Assembly: GCA_002682825.1 (NCBI GenBank) | Contig: NOKP01000012.1 | Location: forward strand, 496,001-560,000 | Reading direction: 5' to 3' | Length of the DNA stretch: 64,000 nt | Origin: Neonectria sp. B-13 | Lineage: Eukaryota > Ascomycota > Sordariomycetes > Hypocreales > Nectriaceae | Part shown: one piece after another, positions 9,759 to 20,113 of the stretch | How positions within the stretch are numbered: position 1 is the first letter of the stretch | Layout of the letters: each line of letters opens with the position of its first letter | Notes under the pieces: generated by a model | Seen by the model: the letters and a program-made list of their open reading frames with translations, nothing else | Databases searched by the model: none | Told to the model about the DNA's origin: nothing | Program-made: the position numbers and the translations under genes

Positions 9759-10960
9759 GATCAATGACCTAGTGGAGGAGTTGAAACGTGTTGAGAAAGA
9801 GATAATAGAAGAAAGAGAATGGTCTGAGTTGGAGTTGAGTAAATAGTGGGTTGTGTTGATAGCAGGGCTTGATGGTATTTAATCTAAAATCGAGCTCTTC
9901 TAGTAGGTGTCTTTGTACCTCTTAAATACGCCACTAAACATGCCTGCTTTCCATTAAAAAAGAAATAGAGCGTAGTAAAGTCTATTAATGCAACCGAAAT
10001 CAAAGTGGCGGACAACTCGCTACTAGTAGGTTGCACCTGCCCAATCATTGCCAGGAAATATTAACGCTGCTAACATATCCCCACCAAGCATCAGAAACAC
10101 ATAAGCACCAGGACAAATTTGGACTTGCACCTCGGACTTGCACCTCGGACTGTCGAACTCGCCCTAGCCATCCGTACAATATCTCCACAGGCCTAGTCTA
10201 CTGCCTTGCCCTTTTAAGCTTACGGGACGACCCTTCATGCTGCATTAGCGCGGAATTGACACCGCTTTTTTTTCCCACCCCTTCCAAGATTTCTAGCTGA
10301 CGGCCCTGGATTTCTCAAAATCCTACCCCTGCCTAGTCTCCTTGACTCCGACAAGGCTACTCCGTAGTCTCGACACAGATGGCTCCTCTCCTGAACACGA
10401 CGTACTGCGGGTTTATGACGGGACCTGAACCTCCCTTGGGACTTGAGGTGATATTCACGTACTTCAGACTCTTTCCTATGAAAAACAGATTTGTTTGTAC
10501 CCTTGGTATCTTCGTTCCCTCGTTCTTATGGCGGTGGCGGTTACTTACGTTTTCTGGTACTGATGTCATCGCAGGTACTCCGCCATGACACGCTCACGTT
10601 CCCGTGCAGAGTTCTTGTAACATTTCGAGATCACATCGCTCTTCATCACGGTCAGCTGGATCTCTAGGATGTGAAGGACCAGCGCGACCATGCGCTGCAA
10701 AACCAGGTTGCCATGATCACTTTTAGTACGGACCAGCCAGTGCGACAAACTCCTTGTAAGTATCAAAGAAGATATTGAAAGCCTGAGTAAAGCCCATAAC
10801 GGCGAAATATTGTCTTCACCACCGTCACAGACTCACGGTCATCTTCCTGCCGACGAGCTTCTTCGCGACCAACCTGAGCATGATCGCCAGGCCATTTCGG
10901 AGCGAACCTAACAGAATAGAAAACGACGACTTCCTAACCCTTTGCAGCTTGTGGTATATC
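9759..10960. other. Intergenic, no supported gene
   Basis: It contains a 12-bp imperfect direct repeat (ACTTGCACCTCGG twice at about 10130-10152). A minus-strand open piece at 10566-10766 (LVRTKSDHGNLVLQRMVALVLHILEIQ...) is amphipathic and coding-like, but has no recognised family or start. Confidence 0.35.
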
Positions 10961-11660
10961 TCACCTATACAGATCCTTTGCGCCGATTCCAGTACTACAC
11001 GTCGTTCCAGCATCCATGGGGAGAATGACACCCGTTATCCATCTAGCCTCGTCACCGGCAAGAAATTGAATAGCAGCGCCGACATCCCACGCATTTCCTT
11101 CCATCTCTAGTAGACTTCGCTCTTTGCGGGCAGCGCGCTTGCTGTCTTCCATCTCAGAGCCGCCGCCATACACCATCGGCGTATACACCATGCCTATGTC
11201 TCAAGTCAACCTCTGAAAAGGCGGGATAGCATCATAGCTTGCCCGCACAAACGCAGTTGACGCGAATACGATCTGAGACATGGTTGGAAGCCATGGCGCG
11301 AGTCATGTTAACGATGGCACCCTTGCTGGTAGGATAGAGAATGCTGGGGGTTCGGCCTCGAAGTCCGGCCCATTGGCCCTTATTCGCCGCCATCTTGGGT
11401 ATGCAGACCTTTGCCATGTAGATCAGTTGACCTCCAACCCCTCCGTTAACCGCTCCATGTCCACCTCACGGCAGTGCCTTTGGGCCCGAGGATACCGACG
11501 TTGGACAAGCACGTCCAGACGCCCGTATTTGCCAATAGTCCTGTTGATGTTGCTTGTGTATGGAATTTGAATGCGATTGAAAATCAAGCTCAACGTAAGG
11601 TTGTGCTGGTAGTGGCTCTCAGCCACAACTGCCAAGATCATCAGCAATCCTGTTTAGGTC
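10961..11660 (-). pseudogene. Short-chain dehydrogenase/reductase pseudogene
   Basis: Three frame-shifted blocks in SDR order on the minus strand. 11423-11540 reads GKYGRLDVLV then, after a frame change, VDMERLTEGLEVN. 11232-11417 reads MAKVCIPKMAANKG..., with the active-site Tyr-x-x-x-Lys in ILYPTSKGAIVNMTRAMA and then RVNCVCAG. 10961-11191 reads AAIQFLAGDEARWITGVILPMDAGTTCSTG, the usual SDR C-terminus. Between the blocks are stops and a lost region around the NNAG motif. The N-terminal nucleotide-binding glycine motif was not found. In family terms it would have been an NAD(P)-dependent oxidoreductase. It is divergent from the monooxygenase relic that starts 270 bp away. Confidence 0.75.
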
Positions 11661-11933
11661 AAGTCCAATATGCGGGGGGGTCGGCATGGAATACTTCGGA
11701 TCGCCAATGTAACCCAGAAGTAGCAAGTGCCGAGGGGATCGGCGAGCCGAGGATGGTTCAGGAAGCCTGGATTAACCCAGATCATCCAGATTCCAGACTT
11801 TCCATGTCCGGCACATGATGACTATAACTCCTTTCATATTCGATCGAGAAAATAATCAAGCTCAGCTCAAGCGCCCTCATCTCACACTTCTCCCTACTGT
11901 ATTCATCGTCACACGGACTCAGAACTATCTCAG

Positions 11934-13110
11934 ATGGCAGATTCAATGGTGTTGGAAATGAATATTGCCAAGGCTGTGCCCGATAGCCCCTCTTCCAAGG
12001 GATACACCAACGGCGTGTCTACTGATATCTCCAGTGGAGTAGATCAGGCCAGCGGGACGGAATACAAGATCAGGGAATCACTCATGGGTGCGAGACGCTC
12101 TGTCAAGGTTGTCTTCCTTGGCATGGGCGCCGCCTGAATCGACTTCTCCCACGCCCTTCTGCATCGAGGCCAGAATGTCGACCTTACCTTCTATGAAAAG
12201 AACCCGGACTTGGGCGGCACTTGGCTATAATTTTGATGCCCTGGGTTGCTTGCGACATCCTCAGCGTTCCGTGCCAGTACATATGGCAACGCACGCCAGA
12301 TTGGCCCAAGTACTATCCTGGCAGCAAGGAAATTCAAGAGTACATCAAGGACATTGCCTCCTCCCTCTGAAGCGGTTCGTCAAGAATAGACACAAGGTTG
12401 TCGGCGCAGAATAGATCGACGAACAGGCTCAGTGGAAGATCACCGTCCAGCGTCTGGAGGATGGCACAACCTTTGTCGACTAGGCCGACTTCTTCCTCAA
12501 CGGCGGCAGCCATCTCAACACGTGGAGGTGGTCGGATATCCGCGGCCTCCACGACTTCCAGGGCCACAAGGTTCACAGCGCTGACTGGGATGAGTCAGTC
12601 GACTTGACCGACAAGAAAGTCCTCGTCATCGGCATTGGCAGCTCTGGGGTGCAGATCTTATTCGCCATCCTCGACAAGGTCAAGTCTCTGCATGTGGCTG
12701 CCAGACGCCCTACGCAGGCCCCAACAGCAACAACTTCGGCTGCTCAGAGAAGACAAGGAAACGCCCCCGTGAGGATCCCAAGTTCTATCTCGCTTACTGC
12801 AAGGCCATTGAGTCCGAAACTCACTTTACACTTCTGTATAGTGCTCAATGGCCCTCCTGAAGCGCTTCAGGCGAGGGAGTTTTCCACCAAGGAGATGCAG
12901 CGGAAGCTGGCAGGAATGCCCGAGCGTGTCGAGAAGCTCATGCCGAATGACTTTGGCATTGGTTGCCGACGACTGCCGCCCGGTAATGGCTTTTTTGAGG
13001 CGCTCTGCCATGAAAGACCACCGTCTTGACCGAGGACATCCAGATCCTCACTCAGACTGGCTTTGTCACAGCTCAGGGGGAGCACCGCGAGGCCCATGAG
13101 CATCTTTCCT
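11934..13110 (+). pseudogene. Flavin monooxygenase (Baeyer-Villiger type) pseudogene
   Basis: Begins with an ATG and a normal-looking N-terminus. It then reads VVFLGMGAA-stop-IDFSHALLHRG (the FAD-binding GxGxxG with a stop at 12136), LTFYEKNPDLGGTWL-stop (12226-12228), the second nucleotide-binding site VLVIGIGSSGVQI (about 12622-12660), HVAAR, then EDPKFYLAYCKAIESE and TVLTEDIQILTQTGFVTA in other frames. The blocks follow the order of fungal cyclohexanone/steroid-type monooxygenases. At least four stops or frame changes are visible, and the last ~80 residues of the family are missing after about 13110. It is dead, but the motifs are still sharp, so the decay is fairly recent. Confidence 0.8.
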
Positions 13111-13983
13111 GGAAACAGTTGATAAGCACAGCTGAGAATTGTCTCAAGTGTACTGAAACTAGATAGACGACGCTGTTCAAACCAATGTTCTCTTCTTAAA
13201 GTGTAGCCTTCGCATCCAACCACGCCAAAGAGGCAACCACGGATGACTGAAAAGGTTTTCTCCCGCAGGATGAAATGCTTTTGACTCGAACTTGATATCC
13301 ATGGTTTGTGTAAAGAACGTCCAATTCAAGCGATGCAATCTTAACTCTTGCGATTGTTGGTAAGGTATCCGTACTCTTTGACAGTCCTAAGGCAACACTT
13401 ACGCTAGTAGCAGGGATTTAAGCTAATAAAAATGCAAGAAAAACAAGGTACATAAGGTCACACCCATTTTATATGGCACTAGAAGTCACAGCTCTGAGAG
13501 ATCTACATTACAGTACACAACGCTTCTCATTGAGCTACAGCTTCTTAAAGTCAACCAGCGTACCACTGATCTCCCGGGTCTCTGTGGGGACCATGGGCCA
13601 AGTGTTGCCTTAGGACTGTCAAAGGGATAGCTGAACGTCTGAAGGATCGCCTGGAACAGTGGAACTTGCAGGGTTGCTGGCCTTAGCCATTCAGCCGTAC
13701 ACAACACACAGCCTCGGCTAGCAACCGCCCCCGCACGCCTTGTTAACATCCGTTTTCAAATTACACGCTGTGGCGCCATCATGGCAAGGCTTTCTACAGG
13801 CGTTGGGCGTGATGAGGGGTCGGTTGCGGCCTGTAACGCATATTTAGCGAGGTCCATGGTGACTTCAGACAGGGATTATACGGATAACTCGGTACTCCCA
13901 GAATAACGTTTGACTAGGGTGTTAAGTCAAGAATCCTGCATTGCCTCGATGCTTAAAAATATGGTTGTAATAACACACTGGCA
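13111..13983. other. Non-coding, no supported gene
   Basis: Short frames only. It includes one copy of a 41-bp dispersed repeat at 13855-13895 (see the repeat entry). Confidence 0.4.
13855..13895. repeat. 41-bp dispersed repeat, copy 1
   Basis: Core GACAGGGATTATACG followed by ATAACTCGGTAC; the same element occurs in the same orientation at 16958-16998 with a few mismatches. The two copies bracket the pepsin-like protease and the palindromes. Confidence 0.7.
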
Positions 13984-14210
13984 ACCCACCAAGCACAGCC
14001 CTAGTCTCACAAGGGGAGCAATCACTAGCAGGGAAGTAAAACGCCTTCTGCTATGGGAGCGGCCGAAGGATCTCCTGCGCCGCAATTTGAGGAGCTACCA
14101 CCCACCAAGCACAGCCCTAGTCTCACCAGGGGAGTAATCACTAGCAGGGAAGTCAAACGCCTTCTGCTATAGGAGCGACCGAAGGATCTCCTGTGCCGCA
14201 ATTTGAGGAG
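13984..14210. repeat. 111-bp direct repeat, two copies 5 bp apart
   Basis: Copy 1 is 13984-14094 and copy 2 is 14100-14210. Both begin ACCCACCAAGCACAGCC and end CGCAATTTGAGGAG, and they differ at about six positions, mostly transitions. They lie 170-400 bp upstream of the pepsin-like protease start. This looks like a local tandem duplication. Confidence 0.85.
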
Positions 14211-14383
14211 TCACATCTATTTAGTATTTCGTATAGTTTACATCTGTATTAAGGTGTCACATAGCTTGTACAGAGATGTAATAAGTAGGTCATATTATCA
14301 TATAAGCCAGCGGTGTCCTTCGCTCTTCACGCGCCTTTCAGCCTTCCTTATAATACCCTTTCCTATTCCTTCCCTTGCTGATC

Positions 14384-15796
14384 ATGAAGCTCTTCTCGGC
14401 TTTCGTTGCTGGTCTGGCTACAGCCTCGGCAGACACTTTCAGCATTAGAATCAGCCCCCGCGCCCAGAACCAGGCCTCTGGTAACGTCAAACTTTCCAAC
14501 TGGCGCGAGGTCGCCGACTACCAATGGTACGGCCAAGTCTCCGTCGGGACACCAGCTCAAGTATTGTTCGTAATCGTCCCCCTTCTCCAACTTTCAAAAG
14601 TCTCGACTAACACACGCTTATCTACGAATAGTAACGTTCTCTTCGACACCGGCTCGACAGACCTCGTCCTCGCTAAGAAGGGGTGCACGACCTGCAGCAA
14701 CTACACCCTCTACGACCCCTCTAAGTCATCCACCTTCTCGCAGAAGCCCGGCGATAAGTTTATCGCTAGCTACGACACCGGGGGCAATGCTCAGCCATTG
14801 GCTGAGCCAGCCTCGTTTGAGGGCCAGGTTGTCTCGGATGTTGTGAGCATTGGTGGCCTTGCGGTCGAGAACCAGCCTTTCTTCCTTGCCGACGAGTATC
14901 CAGAGGAAGTAGGAGAGAACCCCCTGGGTCCAGATATCGATGGTATCTTTGGTCTTGGACCGCCTGGGGCGTCAATCATCGGGATGCAACTTGAGAAGAA
15001 CCTTTCCACCACCATATGGAGCCTTGTTGAGTCGGGAGACCTTCCTGAGCCAGTCTTTGGGCTCGCTCTCAACGCCGGCGATAGTCCTTCTGGATTGTTA
15101 ACCCTCGGCGGCGTCGACACCTCCAAGTACGAGGGCTCCCTGACGAGAGTCCCCTTCAACGCCAGCATTACCACTATGGTCGGTCAGTGGTTTATCAACA
15201 CGCCGGCATTCTTCGTCAACAAGGAATCCATCAAAGACTCGACCACTAACAAGTCCTTCCCCGCTGGCATCTCCATCGTTGATACAGGAACCGCCTACAT
15301 CCAGACACCTGACAAGCAGACAGCCAAAGACATGTACGCGGCCATCAGCCCCGAGATCAAGATGCTCGACAAGCTCGGCGTGTGGGGTGCTCCATGTGCC
15401 GTCATGGAGAAGCTGAAGCCTGACATCACGTTCACGGTCGGAGCGGACGACAGGCTCGTCAACCTGACCATGCCCTCAAACGCGTTCAATTTGGGTGAGC
15501 ACCCTTCGCACCCAGGCATGTGCCAGGGCGTCATCCTGCACGCCGTCGAGCCCATCAGTCCGGAGGCGGCGGTATGGATCATCGGGAGTCCTGTTCTGAA
15601 AGGATACTACACTGTCTGGGACGGCGGCAACTTGGAGCTCGGGGTTGGAAAGCTGAAGGCTTCGGAGACGAATGGGGGAGCGTCTGAGACGGAGGTATCT
15701 CCGGGGAGTACGCCGACTGGAGTGACTGCTGGCGCTACGTCTTGGACGCCTTGCTGGGCAGTGGTGGCTTCCCTTGCTGGTCTGGCTTTCTTCTAA
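14384..15796 (+). CDS. Pepsin-like aspartic protease (A1), GPI-anchor type, ~448 aa
   Basis: Secreted or cell-surface protease. The ATG at 14384 gives a signal peptide (MKLFSAFVAGLATASA). The catalytic Asp motifs are LFDTGSTDL (Asp about 66) and IVDTGTAYIQ (Asp about 272), with the GTPAQ strand before the first and IGSPVLKGYYTVWD near the end. The tail is Gly/Ser/Thr-rich and ends in a hydrophobic stretch (WAVVASLAGLAFF), as in GPI-anchored yapsin-like proteases. A 66-nt intron is inferred at 14566-14631 (GTTCGT...AATAG, branch CTAAC). Removing it gives the family sequence QVFNVLFDTGS. The intron has no stop and a length divisible by three, so the gene also reads open without splicing. The donor GTTCGT is weak. 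Confidence 0.9.
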   Translation: MKLFSAFVAGLATASADTFSIRISPRAQNQASGNVKLSNWREVADYQWYGQVSVGTPAQVLFVIVPLLQLSKVSTNTRLSTNSNVLFDTGSTDLVLAKKGCTTCSNYTLYDPSKSSTFSQKPGDKFIASYDTGGNAQPLAEPASFEGQVVSDVVSIGGLAVENQPFFLADEYPEEVGENPLGPDIDGIFGLGPPGASIIGMQLEKNLSTTIWSLVESGDLPEPVFGLALNAGDSPSGLLTLGGVDTSKYEGSLTRVPFNASITTMVGQWFINTPAFFVNKESIKDSTTNKSFPAGISIVDTGTAYIQTPDKQTAKDMYAAISPEIKMLDKLGVWGAPCAVMEKLKPDITFTVGADDRLVNLTMPSNAFNLGEHPSHPGMCQGVILHAVEPISPEAAVWIIGSPVLKGYYTVWDGGNLELGVGKLKASETNGGASETEVSPGSTPTGVTAGATSWTPCWAVVASLAGLAFF

Positions 15797-16009
15797 GCAT
15801 GTGGAGGAAGGAGTATGCATCTGTTATCAATAATTCAGTTGGAGCGCTACGCCGATATTTCACTCAAGCGTATATGCGGCGCGCTAGATCTAGATCTTCG
15901 CAAAATACGGACAAAGACGTGCTTGCTCGCGAGCTGGTTCCCAGTCTAATCAGCCCCAAAGAAGTCAAGCCGTAACAAACGGATAACTTACATGGTAAGT
16001 GAGAATCGT
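15797..16009. other. Non-coding gap after the protease
   Basis: No gene seen. Confidence 0.3.
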
Positions 16010-16195
16010 GGTGAAGATGAGACCAGGGAGGGCAACTCCATAGCTGACCATCTTAATCAAGACGCCGGCAGACCCAAGAGCGGGTGAGGCCACATATAAG
16101 CCGCAAAAGGAAAATAGACAACGCAGCCAATGGCAATACAATACAAGGCTCTCCGACCCCTTGACTGGCAATGAATAGTAAGAGAGGCAGTTGGG
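16010..16195 (-). pseudogene. AAAP amino-acid permease fragment, later half
   Basis: The minus strand reads AIGCVVYFPFCGLYVASPALGSAGVLIKMVSYGVALPGLIFTTILTYH and then a possible donor GTAAGT. YVASPALGSAG.LxKxVxYGxALPGL is a diagnostic block of the same AAAP permease group as the pseudogene at 8402-9069. The parts before and after it are absent. It may be the rest of that same gene, moved and inverted, or an independent copy. Confidence 0.6.
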
Positions 16196-16847
16196 AAAAG
16201 TGCATGGACTGGTCATCTGACACGAGTGAAACGGGCTTCTAGCGAGAAGGATCCGGTGTGGCTGGAGGACAATTTCCAGGATCTCGAGCGAGCGGCACAA
16301 GCTTTGAAGCACATAGACAAGGCTGGCCGGCCGTAACGGATATATGCGATGGAGACTTGATCAGCAAGGGGGATTGCGAGGCCATGTCTGCTGCGCTCGC
16401 GGCTCTCTTCTTTCAGCCTGCTGTCTGGACTCAATAAGGGATTACGAGGACCATTGCAAAGAATGCTAGTGTCCTAAACCAAACAAATCGCGTGATGTTA
16501 GACAAATACAATTAATATATAGAGTAGCTACTAGTACACTAGGCCTAACCAGTCTGGTAGTTTGATACTGTAGGTATGCATGGGTTGCGCCCGTTACAAC
16601 GTCTATTGTCACTATCGACATCAGCCGCCCTATCACTATATTATCTCAACAAATTCGTCATCTTAGGGCTGCAGAGTTATCAACGACGGGCCAGCCAAAC
16701 CAGAGGCCAAGTTTACCTTAATCTTAATCGCCCTTTCCTCAGTAAGTCACATAAATACAATTACTATAACGGCTCATGCCTAGTAGTGAATGATTCTTAC
16801 TGGCTTGTCATTAACGACTCCACAACCCAAAGGTGACGAGTTTGTTG
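16196..16847. other. Non-coding stretch
   Basis: Open frames on both strands are short and lack motifs. No gene supported. Confidence 0.35.
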
Positions 16848-16912
16848 AGATACCGTATTAGCTAATACGGTAATGCGGTAAGATACCGTATTAGCTAATA
16901 CGGTAATGCGGT
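16848..16912. repeat. Two tandem copies of a 33-bp unit, each with a perfect 22-bp palindrome
   Basis: The unit AGATACCGTATTAGCTAATACGG plus TAATGCGGT occurs at 16848-16880 and 16881-16912. Within each copy TACCGTATTAGCTAATACGGTA is a perfect inverted repeat, at 16851-16872 and 16884-16905. It can form hairpins or bind a dimeric protein; function unknown. Confidence 0.85.
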
Positions 16913-16957
16913 GAGACTAGGCACAAACAGCCACTGCGTTAAAGTCGAAACTTGTCG

Positions 16958-16998
16958 CATGGTGACATAAGACAGGGATTATACGCATAACTCGGTAC
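16958..16998. repeat. 41-bp dispersed repeat, copy 2
   Basis: Same element as 13855-13895, direct orientation, about 3.1 kb away. Confidence 0.7.
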
Positions 16999-17138
16999 GC
17001 TAAGACAGCCTACCTTGCTAAGCAAACAGAATCATGGGCATAAAGAAAGTGGCTTTCCGTCAGGATGAAGTGGTGGTTGTTCCTAGCTGCACTTGTTGGT
17101 CCCGCATCTAAACTAAGCTTAAGTTGTTGCCAGTAACT

Positions 17139-18608
17139 ATGCGACTTGGGATCGGATCTCTAGTGGCGCTACTCAGCTGCGTCAGTCATCGTAAGTTCCC
17201 GATCCTCGAATGGCGTTGTGTTACATCAGTCTTACCCTGTTTTCTTTTTCTTTTCAGAAGCTGCGGCTGCCTTCAATTGTAGCGGCGATGTCACCATCCA
17301 CAATGCGGCCGACGCCACTGAAGCCCGCAAAGCCTGTTCAACAATAGGTGGCGATCTGATCTTTCAGCACATTTCCGAAGACATCAATCTGGACGGCATC
17401 GAGTCAGTGCGTGGGAACATCATGCACGATGGATGCCCGGTGAATGAAACGAACTGCGGAAACAAAATCACGCCGCGCTTTGAGATTTCTAGCTCTACGC
17501 TCGTTGCTGTCAACGGCAGCATCAACTTTTTTTTCTTCGATGGCCTCGATAAACTACTGCTCCCAAGTCTCGAGTTTGTTGATGGTGACGTTTCGTTTCA
17601 TAGGATTCTCAATATCACCCATTTGAACTTTACCAATTTGGCATATGTTTCCCTGTTTTTTTATGCAGACTCCGGCCCTCAAGCGACTAGATATGAACGG
17701 TCTTCAAGGATTTACATCTCCGGTTGGCGGCGGCATCACCATTCTGGACTCCGGATCAATCGACTCCATTGACTGCTTCTTCAAAAACACAATGACACCT
17801 ACCGACACCGACAAGTTCCGTGACAATTCTATGGCTGTGTACTATCCGCGCAATGTCCGGAATATTACTCTAGCCTGGACTAATACCAGTGACCTATACA
17901 TCTCTGGACATAACTTAACCGTCACGTTCGGTGGCCCCTCGAGCAAGTCTATGGACATCAGACAAATGACAATTGTACACGGTGTTGGCCTCCGTCGCAA
18001 CCCAGATCTGGAAAGCCTTACTGTCGGAAACGTGTCCTTTGTTGAAGATGAGCCCAAAGAGAGCGTTTCGATGAAGAGACTTGTTCTCCCTTTTGACGAT
18101 GTGTCTGAAATTGAGATACGAGATCTCAATATAACTACCTTAGTTCTGCCTGCTAAGGCTGAGCAATGGCACACTCCGACCGTTTCTATTCAAGAAGCAT
18201 ATGTTGACTTCAAAGAGTACGATCAAAATGGTTCAAAAATATGGTATTGGCCAGAAGCGATGTTCAATCTTTCATTGACTGGAAACATACAAAACAACTT
18301 TTTGTGAGTTCTCAACTGATAACATATGAAGCGTCCTTAACTTATGTCATCTTAGTGATTCTTTCTTCAAAAGGAAAACCCAAGTCACCAACGCCTTGGA
18401 GATTTATGACTTCTCTGGACGGTTCGACTGCGATACTTTCAAGGAAAAGCTTGATTATGTACCTATCTTTACGTGTCAGTCTGTGGGTTACTCATCGGCT
18501 AATGATTCATAGACTGATGATGATTCATTGGCTTCAACCATGGCACTGTGGTCATTTGAACTACAGCTGGCCGCTGCAATGGCAGCTGGCTTTGCGGTTA
18601 TAATGTGA
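17139..18608 (+). CDS. Ecm33/receptor-L-domain-like GPI protein, with an apparent frameshift
   Basis: Cell-wall or cell-surface protein by family. The exons are 17139-17190, 17258-~17656, ~17663-18303, 18356-18458 and 18513-18608; introns are 17191-17257, 18304-18355 and 18459-18512 (GTACCT...CATAG). It has a signal peptide (MRLGIGSLVALLSCVS), then FNCSGDVTIHNAADA, a leucine-rich beta-solenoid region with many N-glycosylation sites, FDCDTFKEKL, and a hydrophobic C-terminus (LQLAAAMAAGFAVIM) fitting a GPI signal. Around 17656-17662 a run of seven T breaks the frame: LNFTNLAYVSLFF and TPALKRLDMNG lie in different frames, and dropping one T joins them. This is either a pseudogene mutation or a homopolymer error. 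Confidence 0.65.
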
Positions 18609-20113
18609 TATCTCTAAACATTCAAGTCAGTAACAGTATTATTACCTACAAGGTTGATTGCTTTAGCCTGAAAAACTAAATGAACACCGTATATCTTTAC
18701 TCTGCCTCGAGGTGGTGGCTGGGCACATGCTAGGTCATCACTGTATCAAGACTTTTCTAGTAAACATATCACATTAGACAAGTTGGTCAGGCTAGTAAGG
18801 ATAAAGTCTATTATCTACATTAAAACCTTTCAACTTTTTAATTAAGGTTATCAGTTATGATTCCATTTCTCCCCTAAACTCTAGCATTGGCTTATTACAG
18901 CCAAGTGTCAATAGACTAAGCATATATATCCTTGATAGATTGCAGAGCTATGGCCTCAGCCACAGGCTTTATGCAGTCCGCACTGTTGGCGTTATTACCG
19001 GTAGTGGTCTTATCAACCGTAAGTAATCCATTACATGCTGCATGTACGAACCAATCTCGCGGGAAAAGACCTAGTCTCACTTCCGCCGTAGTCAGCTCCT
19101 TGAGAACGTCGTTCACAGGCCCAAAGAACTGGCTCCATGACATTCAAAAATCAATCTCGATGGGATGTACCATCTGGCAACAATCAGGACTATAATCACC
19201 ATGTAAAAAGACACTTCCTGGAAGCCGATGCTTTTGGGTTCAAACTTGGATGAGCAGCGATGAAGTTGACCGAATCCACTTTTGAACAGCTTGGTGTAAG
19301 TTACGGGGAATGGGGGGCAGTTGAAAGTCAGAAGTGTCTCGCCGGGATCGTCCAAATTCTTTGACAGAAATCCATGAACCACAGCTTCCCTGCTATTCAA
19401 TTATTCATATCCGCCAAATTGGGCGTTTCCTTCTGCGTCGTAGACAGCTTTTGAAAGCTCCAGCCGGCAGCCATCCAGGAATTTACCCTGTACCAACATG
19501 GTCGCTCTCACGGAATTAATTTTCATTGAAGTACATTGCTTCAGTAAATAGCCGGGGGAGGGAGGTATCAACTGATTGAAAGCACACACTTTCACAGATT
19601 ACATTCAGCTTACAGTGCAAAATGGCGAGATCGAAAGCTGGCTTTGGTGGAGTCAACCCTGCGGCGGATTCACGTGATTTCGTGTGCTTTCGCGTTTCGG
19701 ACTGAACGGAATTTCTCGGCTGCGCTAAGAGGCTGCGCTAAGAGCTGCGATGCTTTACGCGGTATTTCAACTCAAGGCTGTTTGACATTTACGGGCGGAT
19801 AGATAGGGCATTCCTTTTGTATGGCGTGATAGATTCGATAATTGACACCATCGACTCTGCGCGACCTACGAGAGACACGGTAGCGGCATGCAATCGCTGT
19901 TTCGGCATTTGTTTTGATGGACTTTCGCAAAAGCAACGTGCGCTAACAATAAACATGGGTTATCTCACCCCTTTCCACGGGGCCCACTGCCTATTAATAT
20001 GGTCTCGCCTTATCAGGGACCTCTGGATCCGCCCGTGGTAGATAATTTCTCTCCTCTTTTTTCCCGTCCAGTTCGTCCATCGTCATCCACATTTCAAGCA
20101 AACAACCGTCACC
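18609..20113. other. Intergenic, one weak candidate
   Basis: A minus-strand frame at 18916-19143 (FFGPVNDVLKELTTAEVRLGLFPRDWFVHA...) starts at an ATG and looks coding, and upstream pieces at 19113-19595 are partly open (with a stop at about 19401). I cannot name a family or build one gene. The peroxiredoxin promoter occupies the 3' end. Confidence 0.3.

Noticed and set aside
14799..15820. Several long minus-strand frames opposite the aspartic protease
   Set aside because: Mirror frames of a GC-rich, strongly coding plus-strand gene.
17647..17668. A 22-nt 'intron' that would repair the frame of the Ecm33-like gene
   Set aside because: Far shorter than any spliceosomal intron in this window (minimum about 47 nt); a T-run indel is more likely.
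18916..19143. 75-codon minus-strand ORF with coding-like composition
   Set aside because: Starts at an ATG but has no recognisable motif, homologous neighbour or confirmed splice partners; kept only as a note.
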